Of a stretch of DNA of 64,000 nucleotides, positions 21,885-32,576 are shown in pieces; position 1 is the first letter of the stretch, and the number at the start of each line of letters is the position of its first letter. The notes beneath the pieces are model-generated. The model saw only the letters and a list, made by a program, of their open reading frames with translations, searched no databases and was not told the origin of the DNA. The position numbers were made by a program, and so were the translations under genes. The DNA is from Apoderus coryli (taxonomy: Eukaryota; Arthropoda; Insecta; Coleoptera; Attelabidae), in assembly GCA_911728435.2 (NCBI GenBank), contig OU452199.1, positions 20,842,860-20,906,859 of the forward strand, written 5' to 3'.

Positions 21885-22978
21885 ATGACTAATGAGTGTC
21901 CACATTGTAGGGTAAATATTAATCAAGTTAAATCCGCTATTTCTTGTGCGGGTTTTTGTGGAAATTCTTATCATGTCTCGTGCACTAGGATACCTATCGA
22001 AATGTTAAAATTTATAAATACGGCGGGTCTGTTTTGGTACTGTGACATTTGCACCAAACATCGAAATAATTTGGTCGACATGGTGAAGACAAAGCTTGAT
22101 TTGAAAATGAATGACATTATTAATGATGTCAGAACTCTTTTGCAAGGTGTAGCTGAAGAGGTTGCTGCCAGTGCGAAAAATAAAAGTGAGAAGTTTCCTG
22201 AATTGCACACTGTGAATCCTCTGATTGATTCATACTCTGCTGCGCTCAAGAAGATTGTTATTAAACCTAAAGTGAGCAATCAGACAAATGCTGCTACGAA
22301 AGTAGATGTATCTCGCACTATTGACCCTTCTGATGTTCGAATCTGCAAAGTTAAAAATTTGAGCAACGGTGGACTCCTGCTTGGCTGTAATAGCTCTGCT
22401 GACGCTGATGTTGTCAGGGCCATCGCGGAACAAAAATTGTCTAATAATTATGAGATTAAGGAGATTGACTTCAAATCTGAAGATCGGGTGACTTAGTTGA
22501 AAAATTGAAATACCAAAACTCCGTGTTTTCAAATGGTTGTTCTTTGAGGGTTGTTAAAGTTTGGCCAACGAACAGACGAAGTGATGTGTATCAGGCGATT
22601 TTGGAAGTGGATCCAAAAACGTATCATGTTGTAGTTGTAGAACAACAGTTATGTGTAAATTTAGATGATTGTAGTGTATATGATGCGGTGCAGCTGAAAC
22701 TGTGTTACAAATGTTGTGGCTTAAATCATTTTGCCAAATTTTGTAAGACTAAAATTACTAGATGTGTAAGATGTTCGTCAAATCATTCTCTCTCTGATTA
22801 TGATTCTTCAAATCTGAAATGTGTTAACTGTATTAATTCTAAATTTTCAAGTGTTGACCACGCTGCGTGGGATGTACGCAAATGTCAGTATTATAAACTT
22901 AAAATGGAAGAATACCAAAAATCCCTTAAATCTCCTTTGCAGCAACAAAGGTGCGGTTGGACGGAGTCCGGCTATTGA
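21885..22978 (+). pseudogene. Non-LTR element C, ORF1 with PHD-like finger and zinc knuckles
   Basis: From ATG 21885 the protein starts TNECPHCRVNI and shows a Cys4-His-Cys3 pattern (CPHC, CAGFC, YHVSC, FWYCDIC), a PHD-type finger within the first 60 residues. A helical region follows. A stop and frame change near 22497 leads to a second frame (22505-22978) with LCYKCCGLNHFAKFC and CVRCSSNHSLSD, the zinc knuckles that bind nucleic acid. This ORF1 type differs from the L1-like ORF1 of elements A and B, although the ORF2 proteins are similar. Damage is limited to one shift. Confidence 0.8.
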
Positions 22979-22979
22979 T

Positions 22980-25135
22980 ATTGCGTCTCACTCTAACACG
23001 CAGGTAAATGATAGTGCATTGTATATTTTGTATCAAAATGTTCGTGGCTTAAGAACTAAAACTAATATTTTGTATAATGCATCTTTATTGTCGCAATATG
23101 ATGTGTTTGCTTTCAGTGAGACTTGGCTGGATTCGTCTATAAATGATTCCGAATTATTCACTGATTACTTCCAGGTTTTTCGATCGGATCGTGATTTCGC
23201 CTTGACAGGTAGGACAAGAGGGGGTGGTGTACTTTTAGCACTACCCTCTACCTTTCATGTTACTATGCTCAATTTTCACACATCAGTCCCAGAAATTGAT
23301 GTCTTGTGAGTCAGGATTTTAATTTCTAATAAAACTATTTATATATTTTTAATTTATATTCCTCCCAATCTTCCTGTTAAAGATTATGACCTATTTTTTG
23401 ATGAGCTCTCCTGTTCTGAATATGTCCTTGCAAATGATAATCTTTTAGTGATGGGTGATTTTAATGTTTCCTCCTATGGAAACTTCGTCGGGGATCTGGA
23501 TTTCATGAACAATTACATCAGATCTATTAATAATGTTTGTCAATTCTTAGATATAAAAAATGAAAACTTTGTTAGGAATGAAGATGGTAGGCTGCTTGAT
23601 TTAATATTGAGTAGATTTTCAGTGAAAGTATCCTCATCTGTTGATTATTTCTTGCCGGTTGATCGTTATCATCCTCCTCTTGATATTGATTATATTGTTA
23701 ATACGAAGGATGATACAAGTAGGGCGAGTAGTTTTAAACCATTTATAACTTTAAAAAGGCTGATTTTCCCGCTTTGTACAGAGATATACTTGATATTGAC
23801 TTCTCTGATCTTTGTGGTTGCAGTGATGTTGATGTCGCTTGTAGTGTTTTTTATGCTAGGTTGGGCGATGTGATTTCTGCATCAGTACCGGTTTCATATG
23901 CAAGAAACTGCAAATATCCGCCTTGGTTCTCGAGTGATGTTCGGAATATCAAGTTAAAATCTAGGCTCTGGAGGAAATATAAAACTTCTGGTGATCCTAA
24001 CTTTCTGAATGAGTTTCGAGTTTTGCGTCAGAGTATTAAAACTGAAGTGAACTCTTCATCTGTATGAAGAGTTCACTCTGTAGTTTACTTGGGTGATGCT
24101 GATCGTAGACTTAATGGTGACCCTAAGACTTTCTGGTCATTTATAAATTCTCGTAAAAGTTTCAGACGTTTACCTAGAGATATGTATTATAATGTCGATA
24201 ATATTAAAGATCAGCAAGAACTTGTGGATAGATTTGCTCAATATTTCAATGAATCCTATGTGTCAATTCCCAAATTTTTGACATTGAAAATGTGAGTGAG
24301 GCTCTGAATGTGTCCTTTTTGTCTGATTGTGGAGTTACTAAATCTGAAGTTTACGGAGCTCTGAGAAAGCTCAAAGGTAAACCAACAGCAGGTCCGGATG
24401 GTATACCATCCTTTTTGGCTCGTGATTGTGCTGCGGTGTTGGCTGGGCCATTGTGTACAATATTTAACCTTGCCTTACGATCAACTAATTTTCCTGCGTT
24501 TTGGAAGTTATCAAGGGTGACGGCGGTTTTTAAAAAGGGAGATAAGCATGATGTAGGGAATTATCGTCCTATATCAATTCAATCATGATATAATGTGTCA
24601 TGTTAGAGGACAAATTTCAACTGTGCAGCATGGTTTCTTCCCGGGTCGTTCTACATCTACCAATTTATTGGTTTTAACACAGTTTCTGAGTGAACAACTT
24701 GATAATGGAGGTCAGGTAGATGTTATCTATACTGACTTTTCCAAGGCCTTTGACAGACTTGATCATGGTGTCTTGATGGCTAAATTGTGTCGTTTTGGTC
24801 TATCCAATGGCTTGCTCCTTCTCTTGGATTCATATTTAAATGGTCGTTATCAATATGTTGAGTATAGAGGGTTCAGGTCTGTCAATTTTTTAGTGACCTC
24901 AGGAGTCCCCCAGGGTTCTGTGTAGGGGCCATTGTTGTTTTTGACCTTTATTGATGATATTTCCAGTGGCTTGACTAGTAGTTCGCTCTTGTATGCCGAT
25001 GACTTCAAGATATACTCGGTCATTGATAGTGCGCATGATTGCTCTGTTATTCAGGAAGACCTTAACAAGATTTATGAGTGGTGTGTTCGCAACATTCTTT
25101 ATTTGAATATTGAAAAATGTTTTTCAGTTTCTTAT
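22980..25135 (+). pseudogene. Non-LTR element C, ORF2 first part (several frameshifts)
   Basis: Successive frames give the endonuclease (LYQNVRGLRTK, FSETWLDSS, VMGDFNVSS, LLDLILSR, RYHPPLDI) and the reverse transcriptase (TAGPDGIPSFL, YRPISIQS, YTDFSKAFDRLDH, TSGVPQGSV with a stop just after it, LLYADDFKIY). At least five shifts or stops separate them (near 23309, 23700, 24067, 24295, 24590 and 24924). The frame is then broken at about 25135 inside CFSVSY by insertion of the minus-strand element D. The remainder is at 26863-27540. It is a dead copy lying in intron 3 of the EPPase-like gene. Confidence 0.88.
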
Positions 25136-26862
25136 ATAATAATAATAATAATAATAAATGGTCTTTATTTTTAACTCGGCGAATTTCAGCAAGCTGTTTT
25201 TAACCGAGCATGCATACAACAATCAAATACAATATCAAATTACATTGTGCATAATAAATCATAAAAAATCATAAAAAATTCTAAGCATTTGTCACATATC
25301 AAAAATTTACCCGTACCAAATTAAATATTGTAATAACACAGTTAGCCACGCAGGCGAAAAAGAAACAGAAAACAAATAAAATCAAGAAAATGAGGAAAAA
25401 TCAAAATGAGGAAAAATGAAAACGAAATAAAATCAACAAAATGAAATTCACAACGTACCATCGCTACCCACTTCTATCCAACAGATATTTCTTGAGTTTC
25501 TTTCTAAAGCTCGCTATCCCCAAAGAACTCAGAGACGCTGGCAACCGATTGTACAACCGAACTCCAATATATGAAAAAGATCTCTGAAAAAGGGCTGTAC
25601 TATGCTTAGGTGTACTCAGGAGGTGGCGATATCTTGTGTCTCTGTCATGAGTCGCGTACACATAAGACAATTTGTTCCTTAAATACGACGGAAAATTCAT
25701 TGTTAATATCTTGTGTACCATGCAAGCGATATGCAAGTCTCTACGTTCAGTCATTCGTAGCCACCGTAGCTCTCTCAATTTATCGCTTACATGGTCACGC
25801 GCCCTAAGACCAAACACAAAACGAACACACGAGTTTTGGATTTTTTGTATTTTGTAGCTGCTCTTATTATCTAAACATGGACCATAAATGACATCTCCAA
25901 AATTACAATGGCTCAAAACCAAACTTTCGCACAGCTGCTTTTTTAATTTAACATTTAGTAAGTGTCTACTGCGAAACAAGTTCCGTAAAGTCATAAATGA
26001 TCTCTGAACAATTTTGTTAACATGCGTTCGGAATCTCAATCTTTCATCAAACGTAATACCCAAGTTGTTTACCTCCGTGTAGGAGAGGACAGTGCTATTA
26101 TCTATTTCGATCTTTAATTTATTTGTGTCATGTTTTAAACCAAAGTAGATTATTTTAGATTTCAGTGGGTTAAGTTTCAAACCGTGGTTCGAACAGTAAA
26201 CAAAGATATTATTTAAGGTATTGTTGAAGCTGAGCTCCGCCGCCACACGTTCATGCTCCCCATACGACACGTAAACCTGCGTGTCATCAGCATACTGATG
26301 TATGTGACAATCACGAACACATCGTTCCATATCCATTGTAAAAATAACAAAAAGCAGAGGTCCCAGAATCGACCCCTGGGGAACACCCCTAGTTATGGGT
26401 AAACTATCAGATCTCCTACCATCCATCAAAACCGTCTGGAAACGATCTTGCAAGTAGCTATTCATGAACGCCACTGAACTCTGTCCAAAACCATAATACC
26501 CCAACTTAGCACAGAGAAGCTGATGATCTATAGTATCAAAGGCCTTGCTGAAATCAAGCAACGTAAGTGCAGCAGTCTTTCTCTCATCCATAGCTCTTAA
26601 CAAATCATCCAGTACCTTGAGCAAGGCAGTGGTACTACTCAGGCCCTTTCGAAAACCAGATTGGCAATTTGGGAAAAGGTTGTTCTCATTAATAAATTCA
26701 ATTATTTGTCCATGAATAATTTTTTCAAACAATTTAGATAATATCGGCAAAAGACTGATAGGCCTTAGGTCAGAAAACCCTTTTACATCTGACACCTTTG
26801 GAAATGGTATCACAACAGCCTCACGCCAACGCGTCGGAAACTGTGCATGACTGATACATTGG
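25136..26862 (-). mobile_element. Non-LTR element D, 5'-truncated, inserted in element C
   Basis: A minus-strand insertion with an (AAT)n tail at its low-coordinate end (25136-25160) and a 5' truncation near 26862. It splits the ORF2 of element C. Its coding part is given separately; about 300 bases of 3' UTR lie between the stop at 25464 and the tail. Confidence 0.85.
25464..26855 (-). CDS. Non-LTR element D reverse transcriptase (partial, open frame)
   Basis: A continuous frame covers the reverse transcriptase domain and C-terminus: QFPTRWREAVVIPFPK at the truncated start, LRPISLLPILSKLFEK, LDFSKAFDTIDHQLL, TRGVPQGSILGPLLF and the HQYADDTQVY catalytic centre, then the C-terminal RHLLSTPKHST and YIGVRLYNRLPASL. 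The YADDTQ form and overall order differ from elements A-C and point to a separate CR1/L2-like lineage. The endonuclease and ORF1 are missing through 5' truncation. No stop interrupts the remaining frame, so the insertion is younger than its host, element C. Confidence 0.88.
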   Translation of the reverse strand: MSHAQFPTRWREAVVIPFPKVSDVKGFSDLRPISLLPILSKLFEKIIHGQIIEFINENNLFPNCQSGFRKGLSSTTALLKVLDDLLRAMDERKTAALTLLDFSKAFDTIDHQLLCAKLGYYGFGQSSVAFMNSYLQDRFQTVLMDGRRSDSLPITRGVPQGSILGPLLFVIFTMDMERCVRDCHIHQYADDTQVYVSYGEHERVAAELSFNNTLNNIFVYCSNHGLKLNPLKSKIIYFGLKHDTNKLKIEIDNSTVLSYTEVNNLGITFDERLRFRTHVNKIVQRSFMTLRNLFRSRHLLNVKLKKQLCESLVLSHCNFGDVIYGPCLDNKSSYKIQKIQNSCVRFVFGLRARDHVSDKLRELRWLRMTERRDLHIACMVHKILTMNFPSYLRNKLSYVYATHDRDTRYRHLLSTPKHSTALFQRSFSYIGVRLYNRLPASLSSLGIASFRKKLKKYLLDRSG

Positions 26863-27540
26863 TTGTCATGTATACCTATAACTCATTTGTATTTCATTCA
26901 CGATTCTCCATTGGGTGTTTGTGATCGTATTAAGGATTTGGGGATTTTCTTTGATAGCAAACTAAACTTTATTGAACATTATAATTATATGATTTCAGCT
27001 TCGTATCAGTCTCTGGGTTTTGTCATGCGTAACGCGAGGGATCTTAGGTCTCCTCAGACACTTATCACGTTATTCAATGCATTTGTTAGGACTAAGTTGG
27101 AGTATGCCTCAGTTGTGTGGAGTCCTACCTATGAATTTCATTCGGCGAGTATGGAACGTGTTCAACGTCGTTTCGCTAAGTTTCTGTGGTTTCGTAGCGA
27201 TGGAGTTTATCCAGTCATTGGATTTCTACATGATACGCTCCTAAATCGTTTTAATTTGACATCTTTAAGTACGCGTAGGGAATGTTCTGGTATTATCTTA
27301 CTGTACAAAATTATTAATGGAGATATTGATTGTCCAGAGCTGTTAGAAGTGCTTCCATTTTATGTCCCTACTTTGCGTACACGTATTAATAATACTGTTT
27401 TTTACTTGTCAGGAGCGCGCACTAATTTGTTGTTGCATTCTCCCTTGTTCGTCATGTGTAATATTTGTAACCGTATGTCTAATGATTTGGATATATTTGA
27501 ATCAAATCTGTCATGTATAAAACGTTTATTTTTGAAGTAA
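26863..27540 (+). pseudogene. Non-LTR element C, ORF2 C-terminal part
   Basis: Continues the ORF2 after the insertion of element D: DSPLGVCDRIKDLGIFFDSK, RTKLEYASVVWSPTYEF and MERVQRRFAKFLWFRSDGVY. These match the corresponding region of element B closely (LEYCSIIWYP, IEKIQRKFLKYL). The stop is at 27540. Confidence 0.88.
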
Positions 27541-27665
27541 TTAGTTTAAGTTATTAATTAGTTATTAATTAGTTATTATTGTTATTGTATTATTTGCAAT
27601 TTTTACCTGCCCTTTAATTGGATATTTATCTGTCTGGGCAGTTGTATCTTAAATAAATAAATTAA
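27541..27665 (+). repeat. Non-LTR element C 3' UTR and tail
   Basis: The UTR contains CCTGCCCTTTAATTGGATAT and CTGTCTGGGCAGTTGTATCT and ends in AAATAAATAAATTA. The same end recurs, reversed, at 46213-46295. Confidence 0.8.
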
Positions 27666-27667
27666 CA

Positions 27668-28400
27668 TTGTTTTATGAAAAAATTTTAATGACAATACAA
27701 AACTTGTTGCTATGATACAAGAGAAGAGCATTTTTTCTATTTTATTATTAAAAGAACAAGTAATATTAATTCCTGAGGAAATGGTTTGGCAATCACAAGA
27801 ACCTGCGGGACACTTAGTACTCAAAAAATCGTCATATCTTACGACAAACATTCCAAGTTTCTTTGACGGTGGAAATTGGATAACAAGGTTGTTATTTTGA
27901 ATAAAGATGTAATGATGATGATGAGATTTGGTGAGTATTTCTTTAGTTTTTTAAAACAGTTTTAAGCAATCTGCTTCTGTTGTAAGTTGTAACTAATTCT
28001 TTATTTACAACTTTAATTTTCTAGTCAAATAAATTCAATAGTTCGTCTCTTTAGTCCAAATATTGTGTGGTTAAGTCAATGATGATAGTCTAGGAAGATA
28101 TGGATATATCTAGATTCCCTAAAATGAAAGCTTTTCTTAATAAAACAGTCGGTTATCAAGTCGCAAGCACTGACACGGGAGGCAAACAAAAGCACCTGAT
28201 AAGAAATGGCTTTATATGTATAATAATATACATGAGTTCTACAACAAAGTACCAGAAATCAACGTTAATAAGGAGAATGAAAATAAATTTTGGGTTTTTG
28301 AAGATGCTAATACGTTTCTAAAACCTGTCAGGTACAATAGACAAAAATTAAAATGTTTCATTAGCGCATTCAATACCGAATACTTTAACAAGAGAAAGGT
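27668..28400 (+). pseudogene. Unrecognised protein-coding remnant
   Basis: I do not recognise this family. One open frame (about 27680-27897) includes EEMVWQSQEPAGHLVLKKSS and SFFDGGNWITRLLF. A second part starts after a TAGTCTAG acceptor-like site near 28094 with FPKMKAFLNKTVGYQVASTD and, after one frame change near 28216, YNKVPEINVNKENENKFWVF, EDANTFLKPVRYNRQKLK and FNTEYFNKRK, ending at a GTAACC donor-like site near 28396. The residue pattern is protein-like (regular hydrophobic spacing, Trp and Gly-rich turns) and the two parts may be exons or one interrupted frame. Just downstream, GCCTCGAAACGTCG and AATAAA near 28500-28535 resemble the 3' ends of some retroelements, so a mobile origin is likely. 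Confidence 0.45.
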
Positions 28401-28843
28401 AACCTACATAATATAATGTTTAAAGATAATTATGTTATGTTATAAAAAAGAAAAAGTGTCTTCTTAATTTTTTGTTTGTAGTTTGAAAAAGAGACACTAA
28501 GCCTCGAAACGTCGCTGACTTTTAAATAAAGTGTTCTATCCTTATTTCTTTACTACTATTACCGACGAATTTCCAAGGGAAAAAAATGATATCAAAGGAC
28601 ACGAAAAAAAATTAAAACAATTAAAATTTTAAAAATCGAATACTGTAACGATAAAATCGGTTTTTCACCAAAGTCAACGCATCATAAACTACAACAGCAG
28701 TCGCTAACAACAGCAACGCCAAATAGAAACCTTAAACAAAACAGTCTCTAGCGATTTGCCAAAATATAGACTTTCATAATATAAACTATTACCATTCGGG
28801 GCTGAAATCTAATGCTATAAATTATTAATTTATGGAAACTTAC

Positions 28844-29068
28844 TTCTTGTTATAAAGGCAGATCTAAAATAGTAGTCTTCACAATTTTCTTCAGACTCTT
28901 TCAATTGGTTTTCACTCACAAATGGTACATAGTTTTTATCAATATTAAAACCACCTTTGATTAGTTCAGCTACCGTCATCCATTCTGGAATAAAGTCTTT
29001 AGGATACCAAGCCATCAATTCAAATAAACCTGGTTCTATTTTTATTTTTATGTCTCTCCTATTCATCC
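28844..29068 (-). CDS. EPPase: EPPase/UBASH3-like histidine phosphatase, third coding exon
   Basis: The exon lies between the acceptor TTTTTTTTCTACAG and the donor AA|GTAAGT. It encodes IKIKIEPGLFELMAWYPKD, then EWMTVAELIKGGFNID and NYVPFV, ending in YYFRSAFITR. KIEPGLFE is a hallmark of the UBASH3/EPPase branch of the histidine phosphatases (vertebrate form RVEPGLFEW). Two bases at its start complete the codon begun by the preceding exon, and one base at its end begins the codon finished by the last exon. Confidence 0.92.
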
Positions 29069-29244
29069 CTGTAGAAAAAAAATCAGATTAAATAAAAAAT
29101 GTTATTATCCAATGTCAATTAATAATTCTCGATATATGCAAAAAAAAGATAATGCTAACATACGAGTATGTCAGCACTATGTAAACAATTTAGATAATTT
29201 GGGAAGGACAGAGAGAGCACAGAGAGAAGGAAAACCAAAAATCA

Positions 29245-29465
29245 ATTATAAAAGCACCAATAATAATAAATAATTATCTTCCGAATATGCAATAACTATA
29301 TTCGCAAGTACCAGCTTTTCTCGTGACTTAAACCCACTCAGCGATAGCGACTTGAATTCCCGTGGAAGAGAATTGTATAACGAAGGGGTCTGGTATGAAA
29401 AGCTACGTTTGTGACGACAAACTTTAACAGTGGATTGTTGCTGTAAAAGTAAAATAAACAATCCA
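29245..29465 (-). pseudogene. LINE ORF2 C-terminal fragment with (AAT)n tail
   Basis: Minus-strand reading gives VCRHKRSFSYQTPSLYNSLP followed by REFKSLSLSGFKSRE, the C-terminal end of a jockey/CR1-like ORF2. It is followed by a short (ATT/AAT) run near 29262-29275. The rest of the element is gone. Confidence 0.65.
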
Positions 29466-29559
29466 ATCCTCTTTAGTAGAACAATAGTACAATAAATAGG
29501 AAATAGAATTATTTAATAAAATCATTAAATTATATTTATAGATACAATGCAAAATTCTA

Positions 29560-29825
29560 TCAAGTATGATTGAGTATACAATCTAGCAGCTGGGCAAGTC
29601 GTTTTTGTTGGGTTGGGTCGTCCATATCCAATTCATATAAAGCTGTGTACTTGGCAACATGCTACTAAGTATTCTAAACTTAATATTTAAATGGTCCTTC
29701 CTAAGGTCAAAATCGACGAATTTGTTTAAAATAAGAACGCTCTGGCGGCCATTACATTCACAAAACCTATATGCTAACAACATATCTAATTGTTGTAGGG
29801 TTTTAGAATAGTATATTAAGTATAA
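29560..29825 (-). pseudogene. Unrecognised coding remnant ending in a stop
   Basis: On the minus strand a frame reads KTLQQLDMLLAYRFCECNGR, then SVLILNKFVDFDLRKDHLNI. After one frame change near 29655 it reads KYTALYELDMDDPTQQKRLA, then QLLDCILNHT and a TGA. The two parts join smoothly in sense and look like the C-terminus of a real helical protein rather than a LINE. No family could be named. It lies in intron 2 of the EPPase-like gene on the same strand but has no splice sites that fit, so a processed pseudogene or a mobile-element protein are both possible. Confidence 0.4.
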
Positions 29826-29826
29826 A

Positions 29827-29944
29827 GGGCGGTAAAGCATTCGTTGCAGCCCGCCGCTGTATAGACGCACGAGTGAGCGAAGCGAGCGAGGGCAGCTATA
29901 CAGCGAAGGGCTGCAGCGGCTTTACTTTACCGCCAGTGGTGCTT
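29827..29944. repeat. GC-rich hairpin element
   Basis: GGGCGGTAAAGCATTCGTTG at the left pairs with the reversed right end GGCGGTAAAGTAAAGCCGCT... and both arms contain GCAGCCC..CGCTGTATAG. The loop holds GAGTGAGCGAAGCGAGCGAG. It is a compact hairpin MITE-like unit, one of three similar in build in this window. Confidence 0.6.
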
Positions 29945-30483
29945 ACAACTGTTTTTCGCCTCCCTCTTCATACTGTAATATTAAACCAAAAGAACTTTAT
30001 TTTAATAATTTATTATTACTGTTATGTACTGACAGTTTTTGACAGTAATTAATGAGAGTATTTTTAGACGTACATGATAATAGGCGTTATCCTTTGACAA
30101 ACTCAGATCAGATAAACTTATGTGACAGGCTCACATGTCAGTGTTGAGTATTTTAAATGTAGAAAGAAACTGTCAAATTATTATCTGAGCGTGTACGCTA
30201 TAGAAATTTGATTTTAGAATCTTAGGTATATTTCGGTACTACAATAATAATTAAAAAGTGATTACTAATTAATAATGGACAATTTTAAATAATCAAATGA
30301 GTTTAGCGGAATGGCAGACGACTACCTAAGTAAACTATCTCAATTAATTGTCAACTTATCCTCTAGATGGAATGCACATTAAGTTAAGTGAGTGAAAACT
30401 ACTGATGTTAACGTTATTATTGGAAATCTAACAGCAGCGCCATCTATGAAAAAACAATAAAAAGAGCGGGCGCTAACTGGTCA
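29945..30483. other. Stretch between two GGCGGTAAA hairpins
   Basis: No coding sequence recognised. The stretch is bounded by the hairpin at 29827-29944 and the palindrome at 30484-30511, which share the GGGCGGTAAA motif, so both may be ends of one larger element of about 0.7 kb. Confidence 0.4.
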
Positions 30484-30511
30484 TTTACCGCCCGCATATG
30501 CGGGCGGTAAA
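30484..30511. repeat. Perfect 28-bp palindrome
   Basis: TTTACCGCCCGCAT and its exact reverse complement meet without a loop. The half-site GCGGGCGGTAAA also ends the hairpin at 29827. Confidence 0.8.
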
Positions 30512-30779
30512 ACTCTGTTTCAGTGCAGGCAGGCGAAAAAATATTTTTTGTCTGTAAACTGTTTGACAAACTAGAATTTTGTAAGAGAGTTAACAGTTTC
30601 TAAATCTAAAAAAAACTGGTATTGATTATAAGAGGGCTACAAAAAAAATATGGGTACATAATTTATTGTGACTAAGCTTTTAAACACCCTGTAATTGTCG
30701 AAATTGTAGTTTCTTCAATAAAAAAACTGTAGTTTAGTGGTGCAAACGCGTATCTAAAAAATTAATAAAATCTATCAAA

Positions 30780-31530
30780 TATCAAACGACTTTGCTGCAT
30801 GCAGATGATTTGAAGCTATACATAAAAATTACTTGTGATGGAGATGTTAATTGATTACAAAATTACCTGGATGCTCTCTGGGAATGGTCTGTTTCTAATA
30901 AATTAAAATGTAATAACTTGAAATTTAATATAGAAAATGTTGTTTTACGAGTTTTTTCCGTGCTAAATCCAGATTTCCTAGTCACTATGTAATGGGTGGT
31001 GGCCAATTGAAATATGTTAATAGAATTAAAGACTTGGGAGTCAATTTTTTAGAGAATGTTAGCTTTAACGACTACGTACATGCATCTCAGAGTGCACATA
31101 AAATACTAGAATGTGTAATTCGAAACTGTGGAGATTTCTATGTCACTAGACTATTGTATGTCTTATACCTTCTTCGATGGAATACGCTACCGTGATGTGG
31201 TCCCCTTATTGTGAGAGATGCGTGAGTGTTGCCGAGAAGTTCAGGATAAGTTTTTGTGATATATGCTGCATTCAGACTGGGGATACAAATAACTGAGTAT
31301 GATAGATCGGATATAAGGGATATGTTAAATTTGGATACTCTCGCCAAACGTAGAGTGTTCAAAGATTTATGTTTTATTGTTAATATATTAAATGGTACTA
31401 TTGATTGTGCTGCGATTTTGAAAAGGACATCATTTAATGTTCCAGTGCGTAATTTGCGACACTTTGATGCTTTCTTTTTACCTACAAGAAGGAATAACTA
31501 CAAAATTTCCACCGATGGATAGAACTCAAC
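30780..31530 (+). pseudogene. LINE ORF2 fragment (reverse transcriptase to C-terminus)
   Basis: Frames with stops give TLLHADDLKLYIKI (the catalytic Asp pair), NKLKCNNLKFNIENV, then RIKDLGVNF and AHKILECVIRNCGDF, and later LDTLAKRRVFKDLCF followed by ILNGTIDCAAILKR. The sequence matches the element B/C type. It is cut at both ends and heavily decayed. Confidence 0.7.
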
Positions 31531-31779
31531 TCATTTACAAAACAGGTAAGTATTTTATCGAGTGTTATTTTATAAACCTCGATTCAAATAATAAGTATAA
31601 TAAAATGTAACACTGTCAAAAATTCTCTTGTAGGACCTACTTATATGAAAAGGACGCAAAAGCTCCATACATTTGTATAATGGTTGATAACTTAAGTTAC
31701 CTACATGAATATAAAGCGCCTGATTGTTCCAATGTAAAAACGAAGGGATGGGTGTGTAAGTAAGGGTTTTGTACTAAAA

Positions 31780-32540
31780 TATTACTAAAAATCTATCGTC
31801 AGGAATTTACAAATAACACCCTGTATCTGAAAAACGAATCATTCTTCGATAAATATTCATTCTACAAGCGAAAATAAGATTTTGTTTTCATATGAACTTA
31901 TATCGAAAAATGCTTCGTTTTTCAGATACAGGGCGTTATTTTAACTTCCTGCCAATGGGTTTTTAGTAATATTTCCGAAACGCGTCTCGATATCAAATTG
32001 ACATTTGGCACACTTACGTATCTTTGTAGGAAAGGAAGAAGTTATTCTGTCAACCCTTAATACGCATTTCCACCCTGTTTCTTATATTATCGGAGCCGTA
32101 AATAATATTGGAGACGTTGCATAGAAATTTTCAAAGTCATTTATCTTGAAAACGGCTTTCTCTAGCGTTATGAAACAAGTGAACATTTTTTAACTACAAA
32201 AGTCTCAAATTTATTATTCTTTTTAGAAAAAGTAAAAAAAAAAAAACGCACAAAAAAAAAGTTGGGACAAAATTTGGTCTGAGTCCCCCCAGCCTAACCC
32301 ACCCCTGACATTTTCCTAACCATGAGATAGCATATTTTTTAATAATCCTACAAAGATACGTAATTGTGCCAAATTTCATTTTGATATTGAGGCGCGTTTC
32401 GGCAATATTACTAAAAACACATCGTCAGGAATTTACAAATAACACCCTGTACATGAAAAACTAAGCATTTTTCGATACATGTTCTTATGAAAAAAAAAAT
32501 CTTATTTTCGCTTGTAGAATGTCCCCTTAAATTGTTTTAA
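31780..32540. repeat. Overlapping imperfect palindromes with CACCCTGTA sites
   Basis: Two palindromes share an arm. The first is centred near 31880 (arms begin AATATTACTAAAAATCTATC and contain ACACCCTGTATCTGAAAAAC). The second is centred near 32190 (arms contain CGTATCTTTGTAGG and GGCGCGTTTCGG). CACCCTGTA/CAGGG ends are visible near 31818, 31925, 32444 and 32553. The region looks like decayed foldback MITEs of the CAGGGTG group. Confidence 0.55.
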
Positions 32541-32576
32541 GTTAATTTACGGACACCCTGTATAGATACTATTATA

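Noticed and set aside
28480..28535. Hammerhead ribozyme suggested by CGAAACGTCG
   Set aside because: No CTGATGA-type core partner was found nearby, so only the GAAAC half is present.
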